A DNA stretch of 64,000 bases from Pseudomonas sp. MYb118 (GCF_040947875.1 NZ_JBFRXN010000002.1:2976001-3040000), one strand, 5' to 3'. Positions 18,263 through 36,832 are shown, numbered from the stretch's first letter. Notes: generated by a model not told the origin, from the sequence alone. Translations and numbers: made by a program.

Positions 18263-20638
18263 ATGAAACGTCTGCTGCTAACTGCGGTTTTCTCCGTATT
18301 GATGATCGCCGAAGTTCACGCCGAGTCCTTCACCATCTCTGATATTCGCGTCAATGGCCTCCAGCGGGTCTCCGCGGGTAGCGTCTTTGGTGCATTGCCG
18401 TTGAACGTCGGTGAACAGGCTGATGATCGTCGCCTGGTGGAATCCACTCGTGCGCTGTTCAAAACCGGGTTCTTTCAAGATATCCAACTGGGCCGCGATG
18501 GCAACGTCCTGGTTATCACGGTAGTCGAACGCCCGTCGGTCGCCAGTATCGAGATCGAAGGCAACAAGGCGATCTCCACTGAAGACCTGATGAAAGGCCT
18601 CAAGCAATCCGGTCTGGCCGAAGGTGAAATCTTCCAGCGAGCGACTCTTGAAGGCGTGCGTAACGAGCTGCAGCGTCAATATGTCGCCCAGGGTCGCTAC
18701 TCGGCTACCGTCGACACCGAAGTGGTGCCGCAACCGCGTAACCGTGTAGGCCTCAAGGTCAACATCAACGAAGGCACCGTCGCTGCCATCCAGCACATCA
18801 ACGTGGTGGGCAACACGGTCTTCCCTGATGAAGATCTGATCGACCTGTTCGAACTCAAGACCACCAACTGGCTGTCGTTCTTCAAGAACGATGACAAGTA
18901 CGCCCGTGAAAAACTCTCCGGTGACCTGGAGCGCCTGCGTTCCTACTACCTGGACCGTGGCTATATCAACATGGATATCGCTTCGACCCAGGTGTCCATC
19001 ACCCCGGACAAGAAGCACGTCTACATCACCGTCAACGTCACCGAAGGCGAGAAGTACACCGTTCGTGACGTCAAGCTGAGCGGCGACCTGAAAGTGCCTG
19101 AAGACCAGGTCAAGTCGTTGCTGCTGGTGCAGAAAGGCCAGGTGTTCTCGCGCAAGCTGATGACCACCACCTCCGAACTGATCACCCGCCGCCTGGGTAA
19201 CGAAGGCTACACCTTCGCCAACGTCAACGGCGTGCCACAGCCTCACGATGACGATCACACCGTCGACATCACTTTTGCCGTTGATCCGGGCAAGCGTGCC
19301 TACGTCAACCGCATCAACTTCCGTGGCAACACCAAGTCCGAAGACGAAGTGCTGCGTCGTGAAATGCGCCAGATGGAAGGCGGCTGGGCTTCGACCTACC
19401 TGATCGACCAGTCCAAGACCCGTCTGGAGCGCCTGGGCTTCTTCAAGGAAGTCAACGTCGAAACCCCGGCCGTGCCAGGTGTCGATGACCAGGTCGACGT
19501 CAACTACAGCGTTGAAGAACAGGCTTCCGGTTCGATCACCGCCAGCGTCGGTTTCGCCCAGAGTGCCGGTCTGATCCTCGGTGGTTCGATCACCCAGAAC
19601 AACTTCCTGGGTACCGGTAACAAGGTCAGCGTCGGCTTGACCCGCAGTGAATACCAGAGCCGCTACAACTTCGGTTATGTCGACCCCTACTGGACTGCCG
19701 ACGGCGTGAGCCTGGGTTACAACGCGTTCTACCGCACCACTGACTACAAAGACCTCGACGTCGACGTTGCCAGCTATGCCGTGGACAGCCTGGGTGCGGG
19801 CGTGAGCGTCGGTTATCCGATCAGCGAAACGTCGCGTCTGACCTTCGGACTGACCGCGCAGCAGGACAAGATCAAGACCGGCCTGTACACCGTTGACGAG
19901 ATCTTCGACTTCGTTAACAAGGAAGGCGACAACTACCTGAACTTCAAGGCGTCGGCCGGCTGGTCCGAGTCGACCCTGAACAAAGGCGTGCTGGCGACCC
20001 GTGGTCACTCCCAAAGCCTCGTGCTGGAAACCACCACCCCTGGTAGCGACCTGTCGTTCTTCAAGCTCGATTACCGTGGCCAGCTGTTCCAGCCGCTGAG
20101 CGACAACTACACCATGCGCCTGCACACCGAACTGGGTTATGGCGACGGCTACGGTTCGACCGATGGCTTGCCATTCTATGAAAACTACTATGCTGGTGGT
20201 TTCAACTCGGTTCGTGGCTTCAAGGACAGCACCCTGGGTCCTCGCAGTACGCCGAGCCGTGGTACCAACCCTGGCACGGCGCTTGACCCGGACCAGGATC
20301 CACTGCCATTCGGTGGCAACGTCTTGATCCAGGGTGGTGTCGAGGTGCTGTTCCCTCTGCCATTCGTCAAGGATCAGCGTTCCCTGCGTACCTCGGTATT
20401 CTGGGATGTGGGTAACGTGTTCGACTCGCAGTGCAAGGACACCACCAATGCAAACGGTTCGTCGTCCAATACCAAGTGTAACGACATCAGTTTGAGCAAC
20501 ATGGCCAGTTCTGTCGGTGTCGGTGTGACCTGGGTCACCGCGCTGGGGCCTCTGAGTTTCGCGTTGGCCATGCCGATCAAGAAACCGGATGAAGCAGAAA
20601 CTCAAGTGTTCCAATTCTCCCTCGGCCAGACGTTCTAA
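18263..20638 (+). CDS. bamA: Outer membrane protein assembly factor BamA
   Basis: A 791-residue Omp85-family protein. It has a signal peptide (MKRLLLTAVFSVLMIAEVHA), five POTRA domains over roughly residues 22-420, and a C-terminal 16-strand barrel ending in the phenylalanine-terminated strand QVFQFSLGQTF. VRGF, the barrel motif of the family, is present in FNSVRGFKD. It inserts beta-barrel proteins in the outer membrane. The ATG at 18263 follows AGAAAGGA. Confidence 0.97.
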   Translation: MKRLLLTAVFSVLMIAEVHAESFTISDIRVNGLQRVSAGSVFGALPLNVGEQADDRRLVESTRALFKTGFFQDIQLGRDGNVLVITVVERPSVASIEIEGNKAISTEDLMKGLKQSGLAEGEIFQRATLEGVRNELQRQYVAQGRYSATVDTEVVPQPRNRVGLKVNINEGTVAAIQHINVVGNTVFPDEDLIDLFELKTTNWLSFFKNDDKYAREKLSGDLERLRSYYLDRGYINMDIASTQVSITPDKKHVYITVNVTEGEKYTVRDVKLSGDLKVPEDQVKSLLLVQKGQVFSRKLMTTTSELITRRLGNEGYTFANVNGVPQPHDDDHTVDITFAVDPGKRAYVNRINFRGNTKSEDEVLRREMRQMEGGWASTYLIDQSKTRLERLGFFKEVNVETPAVPGVDDQVDVNYSVEEQASGSITASVGFAQSAGLILGGSITQNNFLGTGNKVSVGLTRSEYQSRYNFGYVDPYWTADGVSLGYNAFYRTTDYKDLDVDVASYAVDSLGAGVSVGYPISETSRLTFGLTAQQDKIKTGLYTVDEIFDFVNKEGDNYLNFKASAGWSESTLNKGVLATRGHSQSLVLETTTPGSDLSFFKLDYRGQLFQPLSDNYTMRLHTELGYGDGYGSTDGLPFYENYYAGGFNSVRGFKDSTLGPRSTPSRGTNPGTALDPDQDPLPFGGNVLIQGGVEVLFPLPFVKDQRSLRTSVFWDVGNVFDSQCKDTTNANGSSSNTKCNDISLSNMASSVGVGVTWVTALGPLSFALAMPIKKPDEAETQVFQFSLGQTF

Positions 20639-20683
20639 GCGTCTGACCCAAGATAACGACAATGGATTTTGTAGGAGTACATC

Positions 20684-21187
20684 GTGCGTAAGTTGACTCA
20701 ACTGGTTCTCCTGGCTTCCGTACTGGTAGCAGGTCCGGCATTCGCCGACATGAAAATCGCCGTTCTGAACTACCAGATGGCGCTGCTGGAATCCGACGCG
20801 GCCAAGAAATACGCCGTGGATGCCGAGAAGAAGTTCGGTCCGCAACTGACCAAGCTCAAGACCCTGGAAAGCAGTGCCAAGGGCATCCAGGACCGTCTGA
20901 TGGCTGGCGGCGACAAAATGCAGCAGGGCGAGCGTGAGCGCCTCGAGCTCGAGTTCAAGCAAAAGGCCCGTGACTTCCAGTTCCAGTCCAAGGAACTGAA
21001 CGAAGCCAAAGCCGTTGCTGACCGCGACATGCTCAAGCAGCTCAAGCCGAAACTGGACAGCGCCGTGGAAGAAGTCATCAAGAAAGGTGCTTATGACCTG
21101 GTCTTCGAGCGTGGCGCAGTGATTGATGTCAAACCTCAGTACGACATCACTCGCCAGGTTATCGAGCGCATGAATCAGCTGAAGTAA
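20684..21187 (+). CDS. skp: Periplasmic chaperone Skp (OmpH family)
   Basis: A 167-residue protein starting at GTG (20684) behind a TAGGAG ribosome site, with signal peptide [21 protein letters not shown]. The mature part is a long charged helix region ([27 protein letters not shown]...) typical of the Skp tentacles, ending [18 protein letters not shown]. It holds unfolded outer-membrane proteins for delivery to BamA, encoded just upstream. Confidence 0.93.
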   Translation: MRKLTQLVLLASVLVAGPAFADMKIAVLNYQMALLESDAAKKYAVDAEKKFGPQLTKLKTLESSAKGIQDRLMAGGDKMQQGERERLELEFKQKARDFQFQSKELNEAKAVADRDMLKQLKPKLDSAVEEVIKKGAYDLVFERGAVIDVKPQYDITRQVIERMNQLK

Positions 21188-21189
21188 TC

Positions 21190-22245
21190 ATGACAGCGAC
21201 CCTAAAGCTCGGCCAATTGGCCGAGTTCCTCGGCGCCACCCTGCGTGGCGACGCAGAGAAGCAAATTACTGGGCTAGCCACTTTGCAAGAGGCTGGCCCA
21301 GATCAGTTGAGCTTTCTGGCAAATCCCCAATACCGCAAGTACCTGGCAGACAGCCGGGCCGCAGCCCTGTTGCTGAAGGCCGCTGACGCCGAAGGTTTTG
21401 CCGGTGATGCGTTGATCGTGCCCGACCCTTACCTGGCCTACGCGCGTATTTCCCACCTGTTCGATCCCAAGCCCAAAGCGGCCGCCGGCGTTCACCCGAC
21501 GGCAGTGGTGGCGCAGGACGCGGTGGTCGATCCGACGGCGAGCATCGGTGCCTTTGCCGTCATCGAAAGCGCGGCACGTATCGGCGCCGGCGCGACCATT
21601 GGCGCGCACTGCTTCATTGGTGCTCGCAGCGAAGTGGGCGAGGGCGGCTGGCTGGCTCCGAAAGTCACCCTGTATCACGACGTGCGCATCGGCAAACGCG
21701 TGGTGATCCAGTCTGGTGCGGTGCTGGGTGGCGAAGGCTTCGGTTTCGCCAACGAGAAAGGCGTCTGGCAGAAAATCGCCCAGATTGGTGGCGTTCTGGT
21801 GGGTGACGATGTGGAGATCGGCGTCAACACCGCCATCGACCGCGGCGCCCTGGCGGACACCATCATCGGTAACGGCGTGAAGCTCGACAACCAGATCCAG
21901 ATCGCCCACAACGTGCAGGTCGGTGATCACACCGCCATGGCCGCGTGCGTGGGGATTTCGGGCAGCACCAAAATCGGCAAGCACTGCATGCTTGCCGGTG
22001 GCGTTGGCCTGGTGGGGCACATTGAAATCTGCGACAAGGTTTTCATCACCGGGATGACCATGGTGACCCACTCGATTACCGAGCCGGGTTCCTATTCTTC
22101 CGGTACGGCCATGCAACCGGCTGCCGAGTGGCGCAAAAGCGCGGCACGTATCCGCCAGCTCGACGACATCGCGCGACGGCTCAAACAACTGGAAAAGCGA
22201 GTCGGGGAAGTGACCCCTGACGGCAATGCTTCATCAGATGGCTGA
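21190..22245 (+). CDS. lpxD: UDP-3-O-(3-hydroxyacyl)glucosamine N-acyltransferase
   Basis: This 351-residue left-handed beta-helix acyltransferase adds the N-linked hydroxyacyl chain in lipid A synthesis. The N-terminal uridine-binding domain is followed by hexapeptide repeats ([30 protein letters not shown] and later), with the probable catalytic His in [15 protein letters not shown]. It starts two bases after skp. Confidence 0.96.
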   Translation: MTATLKLGQLAEFLGATLRGDAEKQITGLATLQEAGPDQLSFLANPQYRKYLADSRAAALLLKAADAEGFAGDALIVPDPYLAYARISHLFDPKPKAAAGVHPTAVVAQDAVVDPTASIGAFAVIESAARIGAGATIGAHCFIGARSEVGEGGWLAPKVTLYHDVRIGKRVVIQSGAVLGGEGFGFANEKGVWQKIAQIGGVLVGDDVEIGVNTAIDRGALADTIIGNGVKLDNQIQIAHNVQVGDHTAMAACVGISGSTKIGKHCMLAGGVGLVGHIEICDKVFITGMTMVTHSITEPGSYSSGTAMQPAAEWRKSAARIRQLDDIARRLKQLEKRVGEVTPDGNASSDG

Positions 22246-22353
22246 TACCATTTCCACATCAAGTGCGTACGGCCGCTAGACTGCCTCCTTGATTTGCTAG
22301 AGGAATGCGCGTCAATCGCGCGTTCCCAATCTTTACATAGGCTTCCCCCCGAT

Positions 22354-22794
22354 ATGATGGACATCAACGAGATTCGCGAATACCTGCCTCACCGTTACCC
22401 GTTCCTGCTGGTGGACCGGGTCGTGGATCTGGATGTGGAAGAGAAGCGCATTCGCGCCTACAAGAATGTCAGCATCAACGAGCCGTTCTTCAACGGTCAC
22501 TTCCCTGCGCATCCGATCATGCCGGGTGTGCTGATCATCGAGGCGATGGCGCAGGCTGCCGGCATCCTGGGTTTCAAGATGCTCGACGTGAAACCGGCCG
22601 ATGGCACGCTTTACTATTTCGTGGGCTCGGACAAGCTGCGCTTCCGTCAACCGGTGTTGCCGGGCGATCAACTGATCCTCGAAGCCAAGTTCATCAGCTG
22701 CAAACGCCAGATCTGGAAATTCGAGTGCCAGGCTTCGGTCGATGGCAAGCCGGTCTGCTCCGCTGAAATCATCTGCGCGGAACGCAAGCTATGA
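22354..22794 (+). CDS. fabZ: 3-hydroxyacyl-[acyl-carrier-protein] dehydratase
   Basis: A 146-residue hot-dog-fold enzyme ([23 protein letters not shown]) with the active-site stretch [26 protein letters not shown] (His and Glu). It dehydrates beta-hydroxyacyl-ACP in fatty acid elongation and so competes with LpxD/LpxA for hydroxyacyl-ACP. The tandem ATGs at 22354 and 22357 are equally good. The frame remains open upstream, but no ribosome site or homology supports the longer start. It overlaps lpxA by four bases. Confidence 0.95.
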   Translation: MMDINEIREYLPHRYPFLLVDRVVDLDVEEKRIRAYKNVSINEPFFNGHFPAHPIMPGVLIIEAMAQAAGILGFKMLDVKPADGTLYYFVGSDKLRFRQPVLPGDQLILEAKFISCKRQIWKFECQASVDGKPVCSAEIICAERKL

Positions 22795-23567
22795 GTTTGA
22801 TTGACCCTCGTGCAATCATCGATCCGACGGCCGTTCTGGCCGACGGCGTCGAGGTTGGCCCTTGGTCGATCATCGGCGCAGGTGTGGAAATCGGCGAGGG
22901 GACAGTCATCGGGCCGCACGTGATTCTCAAGGGCCCGACCCGAATCGGTAAGCACAACCGCATCTATCAGTTTTCCTCGGTGGGCGAAGACACGCCCGAC
23001 CTGAAGTACAAGGGCGAAGAAACCCGCCTGGTGATCGGTGACCACAACGTCATCCGTGAAGGTGTGACCATTCACCGTGGCACCATTCAGGACCGTTCGG
23101 AAACGACCCTCGGTGATCACAACCTGATCATGGCCTATGCCCACATCGGTCACGACAGCGTCATCGGCAATCACTGCATCCTGGTCAACAACACCGCGCT
23201 GGCCGGTCACGTGCATGTCGAAGACTGGGCGATCCTGTCCGGTTTCACCCTGGTCCATCAGTATTGCCACATCGGTGCCCACAGCTTCTCCGGCATGGGC
23301 ACGGCCATCGGCAAGGACGTTCCCGCGTACGTCACCGTGTTCGGCAACCCGGCCGAAGCCCGCAGCATGAACTTCGAAGGCATGCGCCGTCGTGGTTTCA
23401 GCGAAGAGGCCATTCACGCCCTGCGTCGCGCCTACAAGGTGGTGTATCGCCAGGGGCTGACCGTGGAACAGGCGCTGGCCGAACTGGCCGAACCTGCGAC
23501 ACAGTTTCCGGAAGTCGCGGTGTTCCGTGACTCGATCCAGTCCTCGACCCGCGGCATCACGCGTTAA
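22791..23567 (+). CDS. lpxA: UDP-N-acetylglucosamine acyltransferase
   Basis: This 258-residue beta-helix trimer enzyme performs the first step of lipid A synthesis. The sequence begins [38 protein letters not shown]. It includes the [37 protein letters not shown] region that holds the catalytic His, and ends in the helical domain characteristic of LpxA. It is translationally coupled to fabZ. Confidence 0.97.
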   Translation: MSLIDPRAIIDPTAVLADGVEVGPWSIIGAGVEIGEGTVIGPHVILKGPTRIGKHNRIYQFSSVGEDTPDLKYKGEETRLVIGDHNVIREGVTIHRGTIQDRSETTLGDHNLIMAYAHIGHDSVIGNHCILVNNTALAGHVHVEDWAILSGFTLVHQYCHIGAHSFSGMGTAIGKDVPAYVTVFGNPAEARSMNFEGMRRRGFSEEAIHALRRAYKVVYRQGLTVEQALAELAEPATQFPEVAVFRDSIQSSTRGITR

Positions 23568-23569
23568 CC

Positions 23570-24700
23570 ATGGCTAATCTGCGTATTGCGCTGGTGGCGG
23601 GTGAGGCTTCCGGTGACATTCTGGGCGCCGGCCTGATGCGGGCGCTCAAGGCCCAGCACCCAGCGGTCGAGTTCATCGGTGTCGGCGGTCCGCTGATGCA
23701 GGCCGAAGGCCTGACTTCGTATTTCCCGATGGAGCGCCTGTCGGTCATGGGCCTGGTCGAAGTGCTCGGCCGGCTGCGTGAATTGCTCAAGCGTCGCAAG
23801 CAACTGATCGCCGACCTGATCGCGGCCAAGCCGGACGTGTTCATCGGCATTGATGCGCCGGACTTCAACCTCACTATCGAACTCAAGCTGCGTCAGGCCG
23901 GGATCAAGACCGTGCACTACGTCAGCCCGTCGGTGTGGGCATGGCGGCAGAAGCGCGTGCTGAAGATTCGCGAAGGCTGCGACCTGATGCTGACGCTGTT
24001 TCCGTTCGAAGCCAGATTCTATGAAGAGAAGGGCGTACCGGTGCGGTTCGTCGGGCACTCCCTGGCCGATGCGATCCCGCTGCAAGCCGATCGAGCCGCG
24101 GCACGGGCCGAGCTCGGTTTGCCCGAAGGTCCGCTGGTTGCCTTGATGCCCGGCAGTCGCGGCGGCGAAGTGGGCCGCCTGGGGGCGCTGTTCCTCGATA
24201 CGGCCCAGCGCCTGCGCGCCATGCGTCCGGGTGTCCGGTTCGTGATGCCGTGCGCCAGCCCGGAGCGCCGCCAGCAGCTGGAAGAGCTGTTGGCCGGCCG
24301 TGACCTGCCGCTGACCCTGCTCGACGGCAAGTCCCATCTGGCGCTGGCCGCGTGCGACGCGGTGCTGATCGCGTCCGGTACCGCGACCCTCGAAGCGTTG
24401 CTGTACAAGCGGCCCATGGTGGTCGCCTATCGCCTGGCCCCGCTGACGTTCTGGATTCTCAAGCGTATGGTCAAGAGCCCTTACGTGTCGTTGCCGAACC
24501 TGCTGGCCCAGCGCCTGCTGGTGCCCGAGTTGCTGCAGGACGACGCGACGGTCGAGGCGCTGGCCCAGACGCTGTCGCCGTTGATCGAAGGTGGCGAAGA
24601 GCAGACCCGTGGCTTCGACGAAATTCACCGGACCCTGCGTCTGGATGCCTCCAACCAGGCTGCGGACGCAGTGCTGAAGCTGATCGGCCAGGGACAATGA
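23570..24700 (+). CDS. lpxB: Lipid-A-disaccharide synthase
   Basis: This 376-residue GT19 glycosyltransferase joins UDP-2,3-diacylglucosamine and lipid X. Motifs seen are [48 protein letters not shown] and [21 protein letters not shown]. It starts two bases after lpxA, and its stop overlaps the rnhB start. Confidence 0.97.
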   Translation: MANLRIALVAGEASGDILGAGLMRALKAQHPAVEFIGVGGPLMQAEGLTSYFPMERLSVMGLVEVLGRLRELLKRRKQLIADLIAAKPDVFIGIDAPDFNLTIELKLRQAGIKTVHYVSPSVWAWRQKRVLKIREGCDLMLTLFPFEARFYEEKGVPVRFVGHSLADAIPLQADRAAARAELGLPEGPLVALMPGSRGGEVGRLGALFLDTAQRLRAMRPGVRFVMPCASPERRQQLEELLAGRDLPLTLLDGKSHLALAACDAVLIASGTATLEALLYKRPMVVAYRLAPLTFWILKRMVKSPYVSLPNLLAQRLLVPELLQDDATVEALAQTLSPLIEGGEEQTRGFDEIHRTLRLDASNQAADAVLKLIGQGQ

Positions 24701-25338
24701 CCAAGATAAATACACAAATGGGCCTGGATTTCACCCTGGTCGCCGAAGTCGAAGACCTGGTGGCCGGTGTGGATGAAGTCGGTCGTGGCCCGTTGTGTGG
24801 TGCCGTGGTCACGGCAGCGGTGATTCTTGACCCGAACCGCCCGATCCTTGGGTTGAACGACTCGAAGAAGCTCACCGAAGCCCGCCGTGAAAAGCTCTAC
24901 GATGAAATCTGCGAAAAAGCCCTGAGCTGGTGCATCGCCCGAGCCGAAGTCGAGGAAATCGACGAGCTGAACATTCTCCACGCCACCATGCTGGCCATGC
25001 AGCGCGCGGTCGAAGGCCTGCACATCCAGCCGAAACTGGCGATGATCGACGGCAATCGCTGCCCGAAACTGTCCATGCGCGCCGAAGCGGTGGTGCAGGG
25101 CGACGCCAAGGTACCGGCCATCGCGGCGGCGTCGATCCTGGCCAAGGTCAGCCGCGACCGCGAGATGGCGGCGTTCGAGCTGATTTATCCGGGTTACGGT
25201 ATCGGTGGCCACAAAGGCTACCCGACCGCCGTTCATCTGGAAGCGCTGTCACGCCTGGGGCCGACCCCCATTCACCGTCGCTCGTTCGCCCCTGTACGGC
25301 TGGCTTACGAGGCACGCGAAAGCCTCATCGAGAGTTAG
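24697..25338 (+). CDS. rnhB: Ribonuclease HII
   Basis: A 213-residue RNase H-fold enzyme that nicks at ribonucleotides in DNA and degrades RNA:DNA hybrids. The catalytic residues are in [15 protein letters not shown] (Asp-Glu), MIDGNRCP (Asp) and [12 protein letters not shown] (Asp). The ATG at 24697 overlaps the lpxB stop (ATGA). A second ATG at 24718 (MGLDFTL) is also possible. Confidence 0.95.
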   Translation: MTKINTQMGLDFTLVAEVEDLVAGVDEVGRGPLCGAVVTAAVILDPNRPILGLNDSKKLTEARREKLYDEICEKALSWCIARAEVEEIDELNILHATMLAMQRAVEGLHIQPKLAMIDGNRCPKLSMRAEAVVQGDAKVPAIAAASILAKVSRDREMAAFELIYPGYGIGGHKGYPTAVHLEALSRLGPTPIHRRSFAPVRLAYEARESLIES

Positions 25339-25414
25339 TCGCAAGGCTGATGTTTTTGCCAAGGCCCGGTACAATCCGGGCCTTGTTGTCTTCACGTTTC
25401 TAGACAGGATCACT

Positions 25415-28936
<3,522 letters not shown>

Positions 28937-29073
28937 CGGGCAGTGCCATCACTTTGCCCTGATCCAAACCGATTTTTAATCTCGACCTGAACGCGCCTCT
29001 CCCTTAAGGTAGGGCGCGAATAGACAACCGGCCGGCCCAAGCTCTCTTGGTGGTCGACCCAAGACGGACGCCT

Positions 29074-30021
29074 ATGAACCCGAATTTTCTAGATTTCGAA
29101 CAGCCGATCGCCGACCTGCAAGCCAAGATCGAAGAGTTGCGCTTGGTCGGTAACGACAATTCGCTGAATATCGGCGATGAGATCTCCCGCCTGCAGGACA
29201 AGAGCAAGACCTTGACCGAAGACATCTTCGGCAAGCTGACCAGCTGGCAGATCGCGCGTCTGGCGCGTCACCCCAAGCGCCCATACACCCTGGACTACAT
29301 CGAGCACATCTTCACCGAGTTCGACGAACTGCACGGCGACCGTCACTTCTCTGACGACGCCGCCATCGTTGGCGGTGTAGCGCGTCTGGATGACCAGCCG
29401 GTGATGATCATCGGTCACCAGAAAGGCCGCGAAGTGCGCGAGAAGGTTCGCCGCAACTTCGGCATGCCGCGTCCTGAAGGCTACCGCAAGGCCTGCCGCC
29501 TGATGGAAATGGCCGAACGTTTCAAAATGCCGATCCTGACCTTCATCGACACGCCGGGCGCCTACCCGGGGATCGACGCCGAAGAGCGCAACCAGAGCGA
29601 AGCGATTGCCTGGAACCTGCGTGTGATGGCCCGCCTGAAAACCCCAATCATCGCCACCGTGATCGGTGAGGGTGGTTCCGGTGGTGCACTGGCCATTGGC
29701 GTGTGCGATCAGCTGAACATGCTGCAGTACTCGACCTACGCGGTGATTTCGCCGGAAGGTTGCGCGTCGATCCTGTGGAAAACCGCCGAAAAAGCGCCGG
29801 ATGCCGCCGAAGCCATGGGCATCACTGCCGAGCGCCTCAAAGGCCTGGGCATCGTCGACAAGGTCATCGGCGAGCCATTGGGTGGCGCTCACCGCGACCC
29901 GGCCGCTGCCGCTGCCTCGATCCGCGCTGAACTGAGCTCGCAACTGGCGATGCTCAAGAAGTTCGATAACGAAGCGCTGCTGGCCCGTCGTTACGAGCGC
30001 CTGATGAGCTACGGCCTGTAA
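29074..30021 (+). CDS. accA: Acetyl-CoA carboxylase carboxyltransferase subunit alpha
   Basis: This 315-residue subunit pairs with AccD to transfer the carboxyl group from biotin to acetyl-CoA. Conserved stretches are [42 protein letters not shown] and [20 protein letters not shown]. The ATG at 29074 follows a GACGG sequence. The frame is open a further 27 bases upstream without support. Confidence 0.97.
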   Translation: MNPNFLDFEQPIADLQAKIEELRLVGNDNSLNIGDEISRLQDKSKTLTEDIFGKLTSWQIARLARHPKRPYTLDYIEHIFTEFDELHGDRHFSDDAAIVGGVARLDDQPVMIIGHQKGREVREKVRRNFGMPRPEGYRKACRLMEMAERFKMPILTFIDTPGAYPGIDAEERNQSEAIAWNLRVMARLKTPIIATVIGEGGSGGALAIGVCDQLNMLQYSTYAVISPEGCASILWKTAEKAPDAAEAMGITAERLKGLGIVDKVIGEPLGGAHRDPAAAAASIRAELSSQLAMLKKFDNEALLARRYERLMSYGL

Positions 30022-30043
30022 TCAGGCTTCGCTTCATCCCCTC

Positions 30044-30135
30044 CTGTGGGAGCGAGCCTGCTCGCGATTGCGGTATAACAGCCAACACATTTGTTGAATG
30101 TTAAGCAGCCATCGCGAGCAGGCTCGCTCCCACAG
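30044..30135. repeat. Paired REP element (GAGCCTGCTCGCG subtype)
   Basis: Inverted CTGTGGGAGCGAGCCTGCTC copies lie around ~40 bases between accA and tilS. The 3' arm ends about 20 bases before the tilS start, so it lies in the tilS 5' region. Confidence 0.92.
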
Positions 30136-30158
30136 TTGTTTTGTGCGAGATGATGAAT

Positions 30159-31487
30159 ATGAGCCAGCCCATGCCTGATTTAGCTGCCCGGCTTCTGCAG
30201 AATCTCGCTCCGTGGCGCAATGCCGCAACCTGGCGCATCGCTTTCTCCGGTGGTCTCGATTCCACCGTCCTGCTGCACCTGCTGGCCTCGCTAGCTCGAT
30301 CCCATCCTTTGCCGTCCCTTGCGGCCATCCACGTCCATCACGGGCTGCAATCCGCCGCCGATGCCTGGCCGCAGCACTGCCAGTCGGTGTGCGACGCCCT
30401 GGGTGTGCCGCTTCAGGTCGTGCGCGTGCAGGTGCTGCCTGGTGCCAGTCTCGAACGGGCCGCGCGTGATGCGCGTTATGCTGCGTTCGTGGGCACCACC
30501 GGGGCCAACGACGTGCTGCTGACCGGCCAGCACCGGGACGATCAGGCGGAAACCCTGTTGTTTCGACTGCTGCGTGGGGCAGGGGTCAGGGGGCTGTCCG
30601 GGATGCCGTATCAGCGTCCGTTGGGGCAGGGCTGTTTGCTGCGCCCGCTGCTCGATGTCACGCGGGCGGAGCTGGAAGCCTATGCGCTCGCGCATCAACT
30701 GCAATGGATCGAAGACCCCTCCAACCAGGATCGGCAGTTCTCCCGTAACTTCCTGCGCCATCAGGTGCTGCCCGTCATGGCCGCGCGTTGGCCACAGGCG
30801 GTGGCGAACATGGCCCGCAGCGCTGCGCACCTTGCTGAAGCCCAGGGCTTGCTGGATGAGCTGGCGCAGATGGACTTGGCGCCGGCCTGTACGGGCGGCG
30901 ACTTCGATTGGCTCGGTCTGCCGTCACTGCAATTGTCAGCGCTTTTGTCGTTGTCCGAAGCTCGCCAGCGCAACGCCGTCAGTCATTGGCTCGCGCCCCT
31001 GACACGCTTGCCGGACAGCGACCATTGGTCGGGTTGGCAGGACCTGCGTGATGCCACCGGCGATGCCCGGCCGCTCTGGCGCCTGGCCGACGGCGAGTTG
31101 CATCGGGCCGGCGGGCGCATCTGGTGGCTGTCGGGGGCCTGGCTGCGATTGCCACCCGCGGCCAGCCGTTGGGACGAACCCGGCAAACCCCTGGTGCTGG
31201 CGGACAACGGTGTGGTGACCCTCTCGGGGCGGTTGCCCGCCGGGTCGCTGCATGTCCGCTATCGTCAAGGCGGCGAGGTCATGCAACTGCCGGGTCGCGG
31301 CCACCGCGATCTGAAGCGTTTGCTCAACGAACGCGGCGTGCCGGGTTTTGTCCGTGGCAGATTGCCGCTGCTGTATCGCGATGAGCAACTGCTGGCGGTG
31401 GCCAACCTGGCGGATTTGAACGGTGACGTGCAGGAGGGCTGGCGTTTGCATTGGCAGCCACCTTGCGAAGATCAAGGTTTGAGCTGA
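30159..31487 (+). CDS. tilS: tRNA(Ile)-lysidine synthase
   Basis: A 442-residue N-type ATP pyrophosphatase that puts lysidine at C34 of tRNA-Ile(CAU). The PP-loop IAFSGGLDSTVLLHLLASL is followed by the LTGQHRDDQAETLLFRLLRGAGVRGLSGM core, then the TilS substrate-binding and C-terminal domains (HVRYRQGGEVMQLPGRGHRDLKRLLNERGVPGFVRGRLPLLY). Three in-frame ATGs lie at 30150, 30153 and 30159; the last has GAGA at a suitable distance. Confidence 0.94.
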   Translation: MSQPMPDLAARLLQNLAPWRNAATWRIAFSGGLDSTVLLHLLASLARSHPLPSLAAIHVHHGLQSAADAWPQHCQSVCDALGVPLQVVRVQVLPGASLERAARDARYAAFVGTTGANDVLLTGQHRDDQAETLLFRLLRGAGVRGLSGMPYQRPLGQGCLLRPLLDVTRAELEAYALAHQLQWIEDPSNQDRQFSRNFLRHQVLPVMAARWPQAVANMARSAAHLAEAQGLLDELAQMDLAPACTGGDFDWLGLPSLQLSALLSLSEARQRNAVSHWLAPLTRLPDSDHWSGWQDLRDATGDARPLWRLADGELHRAGGRIWWLSGAWLRLPPAASRWDEPGKPLVLADNGVVTLSGRLPAGSLHVRYRQGGEVMQLPGRGHRDLKRLLNERGVPGFVRGRLPLLYRDEQLLAVANLADLNGDVQEGWRLHWQPPCEDQGLS

Positions 31488-31507
31488 AAGGGGCTTTCCG
31501 GTAGACT
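31479..31507 (+). promoter_or_regulatory. Candidate sigma-70 promoter for pyrG
   Basis: TTGAGC, a 17-base spacer and TAGACT overlap the tilS stop codon. A start here would give a pyrG leader of about 250 bases, consistent with the 274-base gap, in which no other gene is seen. Confidence 0.5.
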
Positions 31508-31740
31508 ACGCTCCCTTCTTGATACAACTTCTGTGGATTCGCCTGAATTGCAGGAGTTGCCGATTACCAAGCAGTCTTTGCTGGGCGATTCCAAAAAATG
31601 TGTAGCGAGCAACGAACCGGAGTTTCATCTCACGGTCTGTCCCAACGCGGCGGTTTTTTTGAAAGGTGCACTGTGATTAATGCAGGTGATCGGGGGCTTC
31701 GGCCTTCCTTCGCTTTCCCCGGCGGCTCGGACCGCTTTAA

Positions 31741-35691
<3,951 letters not shown>

Positions 35692-35762
35692 TGTAAAGAA
35701 ACAACGGATTATGTCGAAAAACTCGCTGCAATGAGGTTTTTGGCACTAATCTGATGCCTGAA

Positions 35763-35794
35763 AGCACAAGCCTGGTTCATCCAGGCTTCGTGCT
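35763..35794 (+). terminator. Hairpin terminator after eno
   Basis: AGCAC-AAGCCTGG pairs with CCAGGCTT-(bulge)-GTGCT around TTCAT. The downstream T-run is weak. It lies 72 bases after the eno stop and before ftsB. Confidence 0.55.
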
Positions 35795-35849
35795 ATCAGA
35801 CGATTTGTTTTGATATGGCTGTCTTTTTTCACTGGATACCCGGATTTCG

Positions 35850-36128
35850 ATGCGCAGTCCCAATTGGTTGTTCCTCGTCCTGCTACTGCTTCTGGCTGGC
35901 CTGCAATACCGCCTGTGGGTCGGTAATGGCAGCCTGGCGCAAGTGGCCGAGCTGACTCAGCAGATCGCGGATCAACACGCCGAGAACGAAGGGTTGCTGG
36001 AGCGCAATCGGGTGATGGACGCCGAAGTCAGTGAACTGAAAAAGGGCATGGAGACCGTCGAAGAGCGGGCTCGCCATGAGCTGGGCATGGTCAAGGACGG
36101 TGAAACCCTTTACCAGCTGGCGCAATGA
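35850..36128 (+). CDS. ftsB: Cell division protein FtsB
   Basis: A 92-residue bitopic membrane protein with a short cytoplasmic end, one membrane helix (NWLFLVLLLLLAGLQYRLWVG) and a periplasmic coiled coil (LTQQIADQHAENEGLLERNRVMDAEVSELKKG). The end, ERARHELGMVKDGETLYQL, is typical of FtsB. It forms the FtsQLB divisome complex. It overlaps ispD by four bases. Confidence 0.93.
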   Translation: MRSPNWLFLVLLLLLAGLQYRLWVGNGSLAQVAELTQQIADQHAENEGLLERNRVMDAEVSELKKGMETVEERARHELGMVKDGETLYQLAQ

Positions 36129-36832
36129 ACACCGAACTACCGGCCTTCTGGGCCGTGATTCCCGCCGCGGGCGTCGGTGCCCGTATGGCCGCGGACCGTC
36201 CCAAGCAATATCTGCAACTGGGCGGGCGCACAATTCTCGAACACAGCCTTGGCTGTTTCCTCGATCACCCGGCCCTCAAGGGGTTGGTGGTCAGTCTTGC
36301 CGTTGACGATCCCTACTGGCCCAACCTGGCGTGCGCCGGCGATTCACGCATTCAGCGGGTGGACGGTGGCGCCGAGCGTTCCGGCTCGGTGCTCAATGCC
36401 TTGCTGCACCTGCATGCCCAGGGTGCTGGCGATGACGATTGGGTGCTGGTACACGACGCCGCACGGCCCAACCTGAGTCGGGAAGATCTGGACAAGCTGC
36501 TGGTCGAACTGGCGGACGACCCGGTCGGCGGCCTGCTGGCGGTGCCGGCCCGCGATACCCTCAAGCGTGTCGACAAGCACGGGCGTGTGGTTGAAACCGT
36601 GGATCGCAGCGTGATCTGGCAGGCGTATACACCGCAGATGTTCCGCCTCGGCGCGCTGCATCGGGCCCTGGCCGATAGCCTGGTGGCCGATGCTCTGGTC
36701 ACCGATGAGGCATCGGCGATGGAATGGGCGGGGCAGGCACCGCGGCTGATCGAAGGGCGGTCCGATAACCTCAAGGTTACCCGGCCTGAAGACCTGGAGT
36801 GGTTGCGGCAGCGGTGGGCTAATCGGTTTTGA
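36125..36832 (+). CDS. ispD: 2-C-methyl-D-erythritol 4-phosphate cytidylyltransferase
   Basis: A 235-residue MEP-pathway enzyme that makes CDP-methylerythritol. The N-terminal AVIPAAGVGARMAADRPKQYLQLGGRTILEHS binds CTP, and VLVHDAARPNLS, VVETVDRSVIWQAYTPQMF and NLKVTRPEDLEW complete the family pattern. It is coupled to ftsB, the usual gammaproteobacterial pair. Confidence 0.96.
   Translation: MNTELPAFWAVIPAAGVGARMAADRPKQYLQLGGRTILEHSLGCFLDHPALKGLVVSLAVDDPYWPNLACAGDSRIQRVDGGAERSGSVLNALLHLHAQGAGDDDWVLVHDAARPNLSREDLDKLLVELADDPVGGLLAVPARDTLKRVDKHGRVVETVDRSVIWQAYTPQMFRLGALHRALADSLVADALVTDEASAMEWAGQAPRLIEGRSDNLKVTRPEDLEWLRQRWANRF

Noticed and set aside
18278..20962. An 894-codon open frame antisense to bamA and skp
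   Set aside because: It is a mirror of two highly expressed, codon-biased genes. It has no start context and no recognisable domain.
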